Part shown: in pieces, positions 1 through 6,418 of the stretch
Layout: the number at the start of each line of letters is the position of its first letter
Numbering within the stretch: the stretch's first letter is position 1
Assembly (NCBI GenBank): GCA_020431545.1
Contig: JAGQIB010000165.1
Coordinates: forward strand, 1-8,869
Direction of reading: 5' to 3'
Origin: Gemmatimonadota bacterium
GTDB lineage: Bacteria; ARS69
Length of the DNA stretch: 8,869 bases
Made by a program: the position numbers and the translations under genes
The notes under the pieces: generated by a model
The model's database searches: none
The model's input: the letters and a program-made list of their open reading frames with translations, nothing else
What the model was told of the DNA's origin: nothing

Positions 1-57
1 CGGGATCGCCGCGTACAGCGACTCGAAGTCGGCGCGCTTGATGACGTCACGCGACAA
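1..57 (-). CDS. fliH: Probable FliH, flagellar export ATPase regulator (N-terminal 19 codons only)
   Basis: The reading frame opens at a TTG (57-55) inside the end of fliG and runs off the left edge. The visible protein is MSRDVIKRADFESLYAAIP. An excellent Shine-Dalgarno, GGGGAGG (70-64), sits 6 nt before the TTG and decides the start. Known of the family: FliH binds and restrains the export ATPase FliI and tethers it to the C-ring, and it commonly lies directly after fliG. FliH proteins often begin with a short Met-Ser/Val-Ile-Lys-like segment, as here. The call rests on position, the strong ribosome site and this short N-terminus, so identity is likely but not proven. The 11-nt overlap with fliG suggests translational coupling. 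Confidence 0.6.
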   Translation of the reverse strand, partial: MSRDVIKRADFESLYAAIP

Positions 58-1066
58 ACGCGTCCTCCCCGCCGGTGAGGTTGATGGTGCCCTCTTCCTC
101 GAGGCGTCGGAACACGTTCAGTACGGTCTGCTGCGCGCCTTCCACGTCGGCGAGGCGCACGGGACCCATGTACTCCATGTCCTCGAGAATGCCCTCGCGG
201 GCGCGCTTGGACATGTTGTCGAAGATCTTGTTCTTGATCTCGTCGGAGGCGCCCTTGAGCGCGAGCGCGAGCTCCTTGACCTCGACTTCCTTCAGCATCT
301 CGCGGATGCCCTTGTCGTCCAGCTTCACGATGTCCTCGAACACGAACATCATGTTGCGGATGGTCTCGGCCAGATCCGGATCCTCCTCCGCGATCGATTC
401 GAGGATCGCCTCCTCCGTGGCGCGGTCGACCTGGTGCAGCACGTTGACCACGGCCTCCGGTCCGCCCGTGGCGGAGCTCGCGAGGCTGATCGCGGAGACG
501 TGCTGCTCGAGCTGCGCCTCGATCGTCTTGATGGCGCCGGGAGCGATCGTGCCGATCCGGGCCATGCGCAACGAGACGTCGCCCTGGAGCTCTTCCGGCA
601 GCCCGCCCATGACCACGCCGGCCTGCTTCGGAGTGAGGTGCACGAGCACGAGCGCGATGGTCTGCGGGTGCTCGTCCTGCAGGAACGAGATGAGCTGGCT
701 GGCGTCGAGATGACGGAGCACGCGGAAGCTCCGCGACTGGATCGAGTCCACGACCTTGCGGACCATCTCCTCGCCCTGGTCCGCGCCGTACGCCGACGTG
801 AGCACCTGCCGGGCGTAGTCGATCCCGCCCTGCTGGACGCGGCGCTTGCCGAGCGTGTTCTCGTAGAACTCCGCGAGGACGCGTTCGATCAGGTCGTTCG
901 GGATGTTCCCGAGCTCGGCCATCTCGAGCGTGACCTCCTCGACCTCGCGCGGATTCATGGCCTTGAAGACCTGGCTCGCCGACTTGCGGCCGAGCGCCAC
1001 CATGAGCACGGCGGCCTTCTGCCGGCCGCTCAACGTCTCGAAGGCGAGACCGGGTTCGGACTTCAA
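47..1066 (-). CDS. fliG: Flagellar motor switch protein FliG
   Basis: FliG is the rotor protein of the cytoplasmic C-ring. It binds the FliF C-terminus and meets the stator to make torque. At 339 aa it is full length for the family. Three domains can be read: an N-terminal FliF-binding helical domain (about 10-100), a middle domain with the diagnostic EHPQ motif at 132-135 (EHPQTIALVL), and a C-terminal torque domain. The C-terminal part has the MFVF hinge (240-243) and a charged torque-helix region (about 275-300) followed by the GPVRL segment. The start is TTG (1066-1064), overlapping the fliF stop as TTGA. GAGGAG at 1080-1075 is 8 nt upstream. No in-frame ATG keeps the N-terminal domain intact. 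It follows fliF and precedes a probable fliH, the classical order. Confidence 0.97.
   Translation of the reverse strand: MKSEPGLAFETLSGRQKAAVLMVALGRKSASQVFKAMNPREVEEVTLEMAELGNIPNDLIERVLAEFYENTLGKRRVQQGGIDYARQVLTSAYGADQGEEMVRKVVDSIQSRSFRVLRHLDASQLISFLQDEHPQTIALVLVHLTPKQAGVVMGGLPEELQGDVSLRMARIGTIAPGAIKTIEAQLEQHVSAISLASSATGGPEAVVNVLHQVDRATEEAILESIAEEDPDLAETIRNMMFVFEDIVKLDDKGIREMLKEVEVKELALALKGASDEIKNKIFDNMSKRAREGILEDMEYMGPVRLADVEGAQQTVLNVFRRLEEEGTINLTGGEDAFVA
64..70 (-). promoter_or_regulatory. Ribosome binding site deciding the fliH TTG start
   Basis: GGGGAGG lies inside the last codons of fliG, 6 nt upstream of TTG at 57-55. No ATG or GTG in that frame has a comparable site nearby, so this supports a TTG-initiated gene overlapping the fliG stop. 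Confidence 0.65.
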
Positions 1067-2556
1067 GACGCCTTCTCCTCGACGAGCCAGCTACGGAGGA
1101 CCTGCGCGACCTCGTTCGGGCGGTCCTGGGCCAGCGAGTGCATCTGCTCGCGGATGACTTCCTTGCGGATGTCGACCTCGGAGTCCTCCGAGCGCTCCAT
1201 CTGCAGCACCCGCTCGCGGCGGCGACGATCGGCCTCGACGGCCTCCACGAGGATGGAGGAGGACTGGCGGAGACCCCACGCCACGAGCCCGATGGCCATC
1301 AGCAGCACGAGGGCACGGAGCAGCGACCCCATGCTCGGGAACAGCAGCCACCAGGGCAGCGGCGATCCCGCGAGATCCTCGCCGGGCGAGGCCGCGAATC
1401 GCATGGATGCGATCTCGATCGAGTCGCCGCGTTCCTCGTCGTACCCGATGGCGTCGCGCACCATCGCGCCGAGCGTGGCGAGCTCGTCCGGAGCGCGGTC
1501 CGTGTAGGTCACGCTGCCGTCGTCGGCCGTTTCGGTGACGCCGTTCACGAGGACGGCTACGGAGAGCTTCTGGAGCGTACCCACCGCCCCGAGAATGCTC
1601 TCCAGCGTCTTCTCGATCTCGTAGTTCGTGACCGTCGTTTCCTGGGCGTCACCGGCGGTGCCCGTGCCGGAGGTCCGCTGCTCCGAGCGGATCACCTGTG
1701 CGTTCGGGTTGTACGACTCGATCGAGCGTTCCTTCCGCTCGAAGTCGAGCACCGCGTTGACCTGCACGATGGCGTGTCCGCTCCCCACGACCTGCTCGAG
1801 CATCGCCCGCGCCTTGTCCCGGAGGTACGCCTCGATGTCCTGCTGCACGCGGAGCTGCTCGGTGGTGGCGGCGAACTCGCCGGTACCCCCGCCGCCGCCG
1901 AGCTCCCGCCCCGACGTGTCCACGAGCGTGACGCCGGCCGGGGTCAGACCCTCCACGGAGGCCGCGACGAGCGCGTAGATCCCGCGCACCTGGTCCGGCC
2001 GCAGCACGGCGCCGGGCGCGAGGTCCACGATGATCGAGGCCTTGGGATTCTGGCGCGAACGCGCGAACACGTCCTTCTCGGGAATGGCGAGATGGACACG
2101 AGCGTTGCGGACCTCGCCGAGCGAGACGATCGTCCGCGTGAGCTCGCCTTCGAGCGCCCGTCGGTAGTTGACCTGCTGCAGGAACTCCGTCATGCCCAGG
2201 TTCGATCGGTCGAAGATCTCGTAGCCGAGCGTGCCGCCGCTGCCCGCGAGTCCCTGCCCCGCGATCCGGATCCGGAGCTCGCCCACGCGGTCGTCCGGCA
2301 CCAGGATCGTGCCGCCGCTGCCGCTGACCTCGTACGGCACGCCGTCTTCGCGCAGCTGATCCACCACGCGGCTCGCCTCGTCCGCCGGAAGCCCGGAGAA
2401 CAGCACCACGAGGTCGGGTCGAGCGGTCCAGCGGACCACGAGCACCACGGACAGGATGCCGGCGAGCAGACCGCCGAGCACCAGGGCCCGCTGCGTCGCG
2501 TTCGCCAGCTTCCAGCCCGCCAGGAGGCGGTCGCTCACCATCGTCACTGCCGACAA
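1063..2556 (-). CDS. fliF: Flagellar MS-ring protein FliF
   Basis: FliF forms the inner-membrane MS ring that seeds basal-body assembly and houses the export gate. The 497-aa product has a first membrane helix at about 24-42 and the periplasmic YscJ/FliF-type ring-building domain at about 47-215, including the conserved LFSGLP segment (52-57). A glycine-rich linker (219-226) and the FliF C-terminal beta-collar region (about 260-390) follow. A second membrane helix lies at about 409-428, and a cytoplasmic FliG-binding tail ends with AQVLRSWL. It is somewhat shorter than enterobacterial FliF (about 550 aa). The start chosen is TTG (2556-2554), 8 nt after GGAGG (2569-2565). An in-frame ATG at codon 6 (2541) has no good ribosome site. 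It lies 15 nt after fliE and overlaps fliG by 4 nt. Confidence 0.97.
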   Translation of the reverse strand: MSAVTMVSDRLLAGWKLANATQRALVLGGLLAGILSVVLVVRWTARPDLVVLFSGLPADEASRVVDQLREDGVPYEVSGSGGTILVPDDRVGELRIRIAGQGLAGSGGTLGYEIFDRSNLGMTEFLQQVNYRRALEGELTRTIVSLGEVRNARVHLAIPEKDVFARSRQNPKASIIVDLAPGAVLRPDQVRGIYALVAASVEGLTPAGVTLVDTSGRELGGGGGTGEFAATTEQLRVQQDIEAYLRDKARAMLEQVVGSGHAIVQVNAVLDFERKERSIESYNPNAQVIRSEQRTSGTGTAGDAQETTVTNYEIEKTLESILGAVGTLQKLSVAVLVNGVTETADDGSVTYTDRAPDELATLGAMVRDAIGYDEERGDSIEIASMRFAASPGEDLAGSPLPWWLLFPSMGSLLRALVLLMAIGLVAWGLRQSSSILVEAVEADRRRRERVLQMERSEDSEVDIRKEVIREQMHSLAQDRPNEVAQVLRSWLVEEKAS

Positions 2557-2564
2557 CCGTCATT

Positions 2565-2569
2565 CCTCC
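2565..2569 (-). promoter_or_regulatory. Ribosome binding site deciding the fliF TTG start
   Basis: GGAGG directly follows the fliE stop codon (TAA, 2574-2572) and stands 8 nt before TTG 2556-2554. The closer ATG at 2563-2561 is out of frame. The in-frame ATG at 2541-2539 would be 23 nt away from the GGAGG, so TTG is preferred. Confidence 0.6.
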
Positions 2570-2571
2570 GG

Positions 2572-2868
2572 TTAGACGTTCATCCGCTGGATTTCCTGGT
2601 ACGCCTCGATCAGCTTGTTGCGGATCTCCATCATCAGGTCGAAGGCCACGCTCGCCTCCTCGGCGGAGATCATGACCTGGTGCAGGTCCACGTCCTCGCC
2701 CGCGAGCAACGCGCGCGTCTTCTCGCCCGCGTCGAGCTGCAGCCGATTCACCTCGCCCAGCGCCGACTTGAACGTCTCGCCGAAGTCGGGCGCGCCCGGC
2801 GTGGCCGCGAGCGGCTTGCCGAGCGGGGTGTAGCGGACGGCCCCCAGATCGCCGGAACGGATCTCCAT
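2572..2868 (-). CDS. fliE: Flagellar hook-basal body protein FliE
   Basis: FliE is the small adaptor joining the MS ring to the proximal rod, and it is exported through the flagellar type III apparatus. The 98-aa length is typical. The N-terminus is variable. From about residue 29 (FGETFKSALGEVN) to the end the family pattern is clear, including the region around LHQVMISAEEASVAFDLMMEIRNKL (63-86, seen in pieces) and the C-terminal AYQEIQRMNV. ATG (2868-2866) is preceded by a perfect AGGAGG (2880-2875) at 6-nt spacing; this site overlaps the end of flgC. The gap to flgC is 10 nt and to fliF 15 nt, so it is co-transcribed with both. Confidence 0.95.
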   Translation of the reverse strand: MEIRSGDLGAVRYTPLGKPLAATPGAPDFGETFKSALGEVNRLQLDAGEKTRALLAGEDVDLHQVMISAEEASVAFDLMMEIRNKLIEAYQEIQRMNV

Positions 2869-2878
2869 CGTCTGCCTC

Positions 2879-3391
2879 CTAGATCTCGAGCGCCTTGCGC
2901 AGCATGGACTTCGTGGCTCCGAGGACCGTGACGTTCGCTTCGTAGGCGCGAGAGGCCGCCATCAGGTCCACCATCTCCTTGATCACGTCGACGTTCGGAT
3001 ACGCGACGTAGCCCTCCGCGTTCGCGTCCGGGTGTCCGGGTTCGTACTCCCACCGCAGCGGCGACGTCTCGTCCGCCGCGACGTTCCACGTCACCGCGTT
3101 GCGGCCGTTCGGGAACCGGATCGGATCGATCGGCTCGAGGTGCTTCGGCGACGTGCGGGCCGGCCCGAGCGACGCGTTGCGCGTGGCGTTCAGCAGGCGC
3201 TCGAAGAGATCCGAGGACGCTCCGCCGGCCTCGGCCACGGTGAGCACGCGTCGACGGTACGGACCGCCCTCCGGCGTCCGCGTCGTCTGGGCGTTCGCGA
3301 GGTTCTCCGCGATCACGTTGAGGCGCGCGCGCTGGGCGGAAAGCCCGGAGGCGCTCAGGTCGAACGCGTGGAACAGATTCGAGTCACTCAT
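2879..3391 (-). CDS. flgC: Flagellar basal-body rod protein FlgC
   Basis: FlgC is a proximal rod subunit secreted by the flagellar export apparatus. The N-terminal rod signature is clear: DLSASGLSAQR (11-21) followed by NVIAENLANAQTTRTPEG (25-42). The C-terminal helix carries the expected YPNVDVIKEMVDLMAASRAYEAN pattern (131-153, read in parts). At 170 aa it is longer than the enterobacterial protein (about 134 aa). The extra length lies in the middle (about 55-128), the surface-exposed part that varies most in rod proteins. ATG 3391-3389 has AGGAG 8 nt upstream, which overlaps the flgB stop region. The gap to flgB is 15 nt. Confidence 0.96.
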   Translation of the reverse strand: MSDSNLFHAFDLSASGLSAQRARLNVIAENLANAQTTRTPEGGPYRRRVLTVAEAGGASSDLFERLLNATRNASLGPARTSPKHLEPIDPIRFPNGRNAVTWNVAADETSPLRWEYEPGHPDANAEGYVAYPNVDVIKEMVDLMAASRAYEANVTVLGATKSMLRKALEI

Positions 3392-3406
3392 CGGTTTCTC
3401 TCCTGC

Positions 3407-3832
3407 CTAGCCGAGACGTCGGCCGAGGATCGCGGCGCGCATTCCCTGGTAGGCCCGCGACACCATCTCGGCCGCCACCGTGAAGCGCATCGTGTTCCGC
3501 GCGATGTCCGACATCTCGCGGTCGATCTCGACGTCGTTGTATCCGCTCGCGGTCCACACGGACTCCGGGTTCCGCGCCGCGACGCGGCCGACCGGGTACT
3601 CGCCGTCCACCCCGAGGTGGTTCGGCTGGGTCTTGCGGACCTCGCCTCCGGCCGCGTTCATCCGCAACGCGAGCTGGAGGTCCTCCTCGAACTTCACTTC
3701 CTGGGCGCGGTAGCCCGGGGTCTCCGCGTTCGCGACGTTCTTCGCGTGGACGCGACCCCGGTCGGCGTAGACGTCGAGCGCCCGCTTCGTCACGTCGAGC
3801 GTGGGCTGCCCGAACAGGATGCGATCGATCAT
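3407..3832 (-). CDS. flgB: Flagellar basal-body rod protein FlgB
   Basis: FlgB is a proximal rod subunit, probably the first rod layer next to FliE. The 141-aa product shows the family hallmark NVANAETPGYRAQEVKFEEDL around 32-52 (key residues N32, N35, T38, P39, G40, Y41) and the C-terminal helix with EMVSRAYQGMRAAI (122-135). The open frame continues far upstream, but that part is an arginine-rich shadow of the regulator gene. The true start is ATG 3832-3830, which overlaps the regulator stop as ATGA and has a G-rich, GGGGAAG-type ribosome site in front of it. The four-base overlap ties its translation to the two-component genes upstream. Confidence 0.96.
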   Translation of the reverse strand: MIDRILFGQPTLDVTKRALDVYADRGRVHAKNVANAETPGYRAQEVKFEEDLQLALRMNAAGGEVRKTQPNHLGVDGEYPVGRVAARNPESVWTASGYNDVEIDREMSDIARNTMRFTVAAEMVSRAYQGMRAAILGRRLG

Positions 3833-5145
3833 TCGTCTTCCCCCCAGTGCCCGCTCGCGCGGTACTCGCGGATCTTGTTCCGCATCGTCCGGACGCTCAC
3901 TCCGAGCAACTCGGCCGCCCGGGTGCGGTTGCCGCCGGTCGCCAGGAGCGTCGCCACGATGAGCTGCCGCTCCGCGTCCTTCAGCTTCGTCCCGGGCACG
4001 AAGCCCGTGGCGCGTCCGGCCGTCCGGTCCGAGTCGAGCCGCAGATCGCCGGCCGTCACCATTCCGTCCGAAGCCAGAAGCAAGGCGCGTTCCAATGCGT
4101 TCTCGAGCTCGCGGACGTTGCCGGGCCAGGGATGCGCGCGCAGTGCGGCAATCGCTTCCGGGGTGATCCGCGGAGTCGGGAGCTCGTGCTCCCGCGCCTT
4201 CCGACGCAGGATCGACTGCGTGAGCGGCTCGATGTCTCCCGGTCGGGACCGCAGCGGCGGCACGTCGAGTCGGAGGACGTCGAGACGGTGGTAGAGGTCC
4301 TCGCGGAATCGTCCGGCTGCGACCTCCACCGCGAGATCGCGGTTCGTGGTGGCGACGACGCGGACGTCGACGGCAATGTTTTCCGCCCCGCCCACGCGGC
4401 GGACTTCGCGCTCCTGCAGGACGCGCAGGAGCTTCGCCTGCATCACGGCGGAGATCTCCCCGATCTCGTCCAGAAGCAGCGTGCCCCGGTGGGCCGCCTC
4501 GAACAGGCCGCGCGTGGTGCGCACGGCGCCGGTGAACGATCCGCGCTCGTGCCCGAACAGCTCGCTCTCGAGCAGGCTTTCCGTGAGCGCCGCGCAGTTC
4601 ACGCGGACGAACGGACCGCCGGCACGTCCGCTGCGCTCGTGGATCTCGCGAGCCAGCACCTCCTTGCCGGTGCCGGTCTCGCCCTGCACCAGGACCGTGG
4701 CCCGCGTGGGGGCGATCCGAGCGATCGTGTCGAGGACCTCGCGCGTGGCCGGGTCTTCGGCCACGAGACCGCCGCTCGGCGAGGGATCTTCCGCGAGCAG
4801 CTCCCGGGCCAGCGCCTCGATGTCGGCCGGCAGGAACGGTTTCGGCAGGAAGCGATCGGCGCCGCCGCCCAGGATCTCCCGCCGACGTTCCGAGCCCGCG
4901 TGCGCCGACATCACGACGGCGGGCAGGCTCTTGCCGGCGGACCGGAGCGCCCGCACGAGCTCCGCGCCGTCTCGGCCCGGCATCCGGAGGTCCAGGAAGA
5001 CCAGTTCGAACGGCTCGCGCTCGAGCAGGTCGGCCGCCTCCGTGCCGTCGATCGCCACGCGGACGTCGAACGTGTCGCCGAGCGTCTCCTCGAACAGCTC
5101 GAGCATGGTCGGTTCGTCGTCCGCCACCAGGACTCGCGGCTTCAT
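3829..5145 (-). CDS. Sigma-54 response regulator of flagellar type (FlrC/FleR/FlbD/FlgR-like)
   Basis: This 438-aa NtrC-family regulator activates sigma-54 promoters when phosphorylated. It has a receiver domain (1-115) with D9, D10, phosphoacceptor D52 (FLDLRMPG), S80 and K102. The AAA+ domain (about 125-360) has Walker A GETGTGKE (155-162), the sigma-54 contact loop as GSFTGA (202-207, Ser instead of the usual Ala), Walker B LLLDE (223-227), sensor I ATTNRD and WPGNVRELEN. A Fis-type helix-turn-helix (about 406-425) ends in TMRNKIREYR. ATG 5145-5143 overlaps the kinase stop as ATGA, with GGGGAGG 6 nt upstream. The flagellar role is inferred from its place between the kinase and flgB in one operon. 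Which named orthologue it matches cannot be settled here. Confidence 0.93.
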   Translation of the reverse strand: MKPRVLVADDEPTMLELFEETLGDTFDVRVAIDGTEAADLLEREPFELVFLDLRMPGRDGAELVRALRSAGKSLPAVVMSAHAGSERRREILGGGADRFLPKPFLPADIEALARELLAEDPSPSGGLVAEDPATREVLDTIARIAPTRATVLVQGETGTGKEVLAREIHERSGRAGGPFVRVNCAALTESLLESELFGHERGSFTGAVRTTRGLFEAAHRGTLLLDEIGEISAVMQAKLLRVLQEREVRRVGGAENIAVDVRVVATTNRDLAVEVAAGRFREDLYHRLDVLRLDVPPLRSRPGDIEPLTQSILRRKAREHELPTPRITPEAIAALRAHPWPGNVRELENALERALLLASDGMVTAGDLRLDSDRTAGRATGFVPGTKLKDAERQLIVATLLATGGNRTRAAELLGVSVRTMRNKIREYRASGHWGEDE

Positions 5146-5942
5146 CGGGCACCTCCCCGCGGCAGCACCACGCACACGCGGGTGCCGCGCTCGCGACGCT
5201 CGAATCGGATCGTTCCGTTCGCCTCTTCCACGCGGTCCCGCACGATCCCGAGCCCGCGGCCCCGGCGCGCGCCCTTGGTGCTGAAGCCGCGCCGGAACAG
5301 GGCGTCCTCGGCAACGTCGGGGAGTCCCGGACCGTCGTCCTCCACTTCCAGCGTCACGGCGTCGAGGTCGGACTGCAGTCGCACCGCGACGTGACCGTCC
5401 CGACCGCACGCTTCGGCTGCGTTGCGGATCAGGTTCGCCGCGATCTCGCGGAACGGAGACGTCGCGGTGGTGAGCTCGATGCCGGTGGGGGCGTTGACCG
5501 AGAAGCGGACGTCGCAGCCCTCGGCCCGGTTCGCGGCGAGGGCCAGGCCCACGGCCTCCTCCACGATCTGCGCACCATCGGCGGCCAGTTCGGGCGCCTC
5601 GGAGCGGCCGCTCACGATCGCGCTCACGGAATCCAGGCCGCGGCACATCTTGTCCAGGAGGCGCGAAGCGCGCTCGGAGTCCGGTCGGTCCTGCAGTTCG
5701 CGCCGGAGCAACTCGGCCAGGCCGCGCACTCCCGACAACGGGTTCCCGAGCTCGTGGCAGAGATCGCGCACGGCCTCGGCCTCGCGCAGCGCGCTGGCGA
5801 CCCGCTCGGATTCACGCGCGCTCCAGAGTTCGCGGTACGCCCCCTCGAGGAGCCGCGCTCCGTGATCGAGGGCCGCGAGCGCGTCCACGAGCTCGCCGCC
5901 GTTCGCGATCGGGAGGTCCCGGGTGTCGCGGGGCGCGTTCAT
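5142..5942 (-). CDS. Soluble histidine kinase, partner of the downstream sigma-54 regulator (FlrB/FleS/FlgS-like role)
   Basis: This 266-aa two-component kinase has no signal peptide or membrane helix, so it is cytoplasmic. A short N-terminal helical segment (about 15-55) leads into the dimerisation/phosphoacceptor box with H63 (CHELGNPLSG). The ATP-binding domain has an N box (N170, N174 in ANLIRNAAEA), a G1 box DDGPG (202-206), an F-box-like FRRGFSTK (216-223) and a G2 box GRGLGI (228-233). No PAS, GAF or other sensor domain is visible, and the region before H63 is only about 60 residues. Start ATG 5942-5940 overlaps the preceding stop as ATGA, with GGGAG 7 nt upstream. Flagellar kinases of this type are thought to sense assembly state in some bacteria. 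The role here is inferred from the operon. Confidence 0.92.
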   Translation of the reverse strand: MNAPRDTRDLPIANGGELVDALAALDHGARLLEGAYRELWSARESERVASALREAEAVRDLCHELGNPLSGVRGLAELLRRELQDRPDSERASRLLDKMCRGLDSVSAIVSGRSEAPELAADGAQIVEEAVGLALAANRAEGCDVRFSVNAPTGIELTTATSPFREIAANLIRNAAEACGRDGHVAVRLQSDLDAVTLEVEDDGPGLPDVAEDALFRRGFSTKGARRGRGLGIVRDRVEEANGTIRFERRERGTRVCVVLPRGGAR

Positions 5943-6418
5943 CCGCGGTCTCCCGGGCGCGACGCCACGGATTCGGAACGCGCGTACGCGGCGTGCGCAC
6001 GCGCGCCGAGCGACACCGTCGCGCCCACGGGGCCCTGGACCGGGCCGCCCCAGGCCGCGGCGCGCGTCAGCAGCTCGCGGCACTCGCTCTCGAGTCCGAG
6101 CGACGTTTCCACGCTGGCGGAGATCGCGTCGAGGAGGGAGAGCAGATCCCGACCGTCCCGCGGCGGCAGGTTGCGTCGGACCTTCTTCCACCACTCCCTC
6201 GCTCCCGTCACTCTCTCCTCCTCGGCACGAATCTCCGCCAGCAACTTCTTCTTCTCCTGCAACAGCCGGTTCACTCCGGCGATCGGCTCCCGTTCCGCGA
6301 GGCGACGTCGCTGCTCGCGAGAGAGAGCGACGATCTCCTGGTAGTGTCCGAGAATCCGCCGGTAGGTCTGCGTCAGCTCCTCCAGGCGCGGATCGGGGAG
6401 AGATCCCGGATCAGCCAC
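5939..6418 (-). CDS. Small coiled-coil protein, possible FlgN-like export chaperone
   Basis: This is a 159-aa protein not recognised with certainty. Residues 11-75 are strongly helical and charged, with heptad-like leucines (RLEELTQTYRRIL, then NRLLQEKKKLLAEI at 50-63). That pattern resembles FlgN, the chaperone of the hook-filament junction proteins FlgK and FlgL. A second helical stretch covers about 90-120. The tail (about 123-159) is Gly/Ala/Arg-rich and probably disordered, as in many FlgN C-termini. There is no signal peptide or membrane segment. GTG 6418-6416 is chosen because GGAGG stands 6 nt upstream; it overlaps the previous gene by 8 nt. FliT-like or simply operon-specific alternatives remain open. 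The gene itself is well supported by coupling on both sides. Confidence 0.8.
   Translation of the reverse strand: MADPGSLPDPRLEELTQTYRRILGHYQEIVALSREQRRRLAEREPIAGVNRLLQEKKKLLAEIRAEEERVTGAREWWKKVRRNLPPRDGRDLLSLLDAISASVETSLGLESECRELLTRAAAWGGPVQGPVGATVSLGARAHAAYARSESVASRPGDRG

Noticed and set aside
38..1507. Long plus-strand open frame opposite fliG
   Set aside because: Low-complexity, Arg/Leu/His-rich translation with no recognisable family, fully antisense to a certain fliG and the fliF end.
1138..2931. Long plus-strand open frame (597 codons) opposite fliF and fliE
   Set aside because: It is the antisense shadow of strongly biased high-GC codons. The product is rich in Arg, His, Leu and Asp with no domain, and it crosses several real genes.
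3833..5314. N-terminal extension of the flgB frame
   Set aside because: The extension is an arginine-rich out-of-frame reading of the regulator. The FlgB family start and an ATGA overlap fix the start at 3832.
3032..5394. Plus-strand open frames opposite flgC, flgB, the regulator and part of the kinase
   Set aside because: They are antisense shadows of well-supported genes, and their compositions are unlike real proteins.
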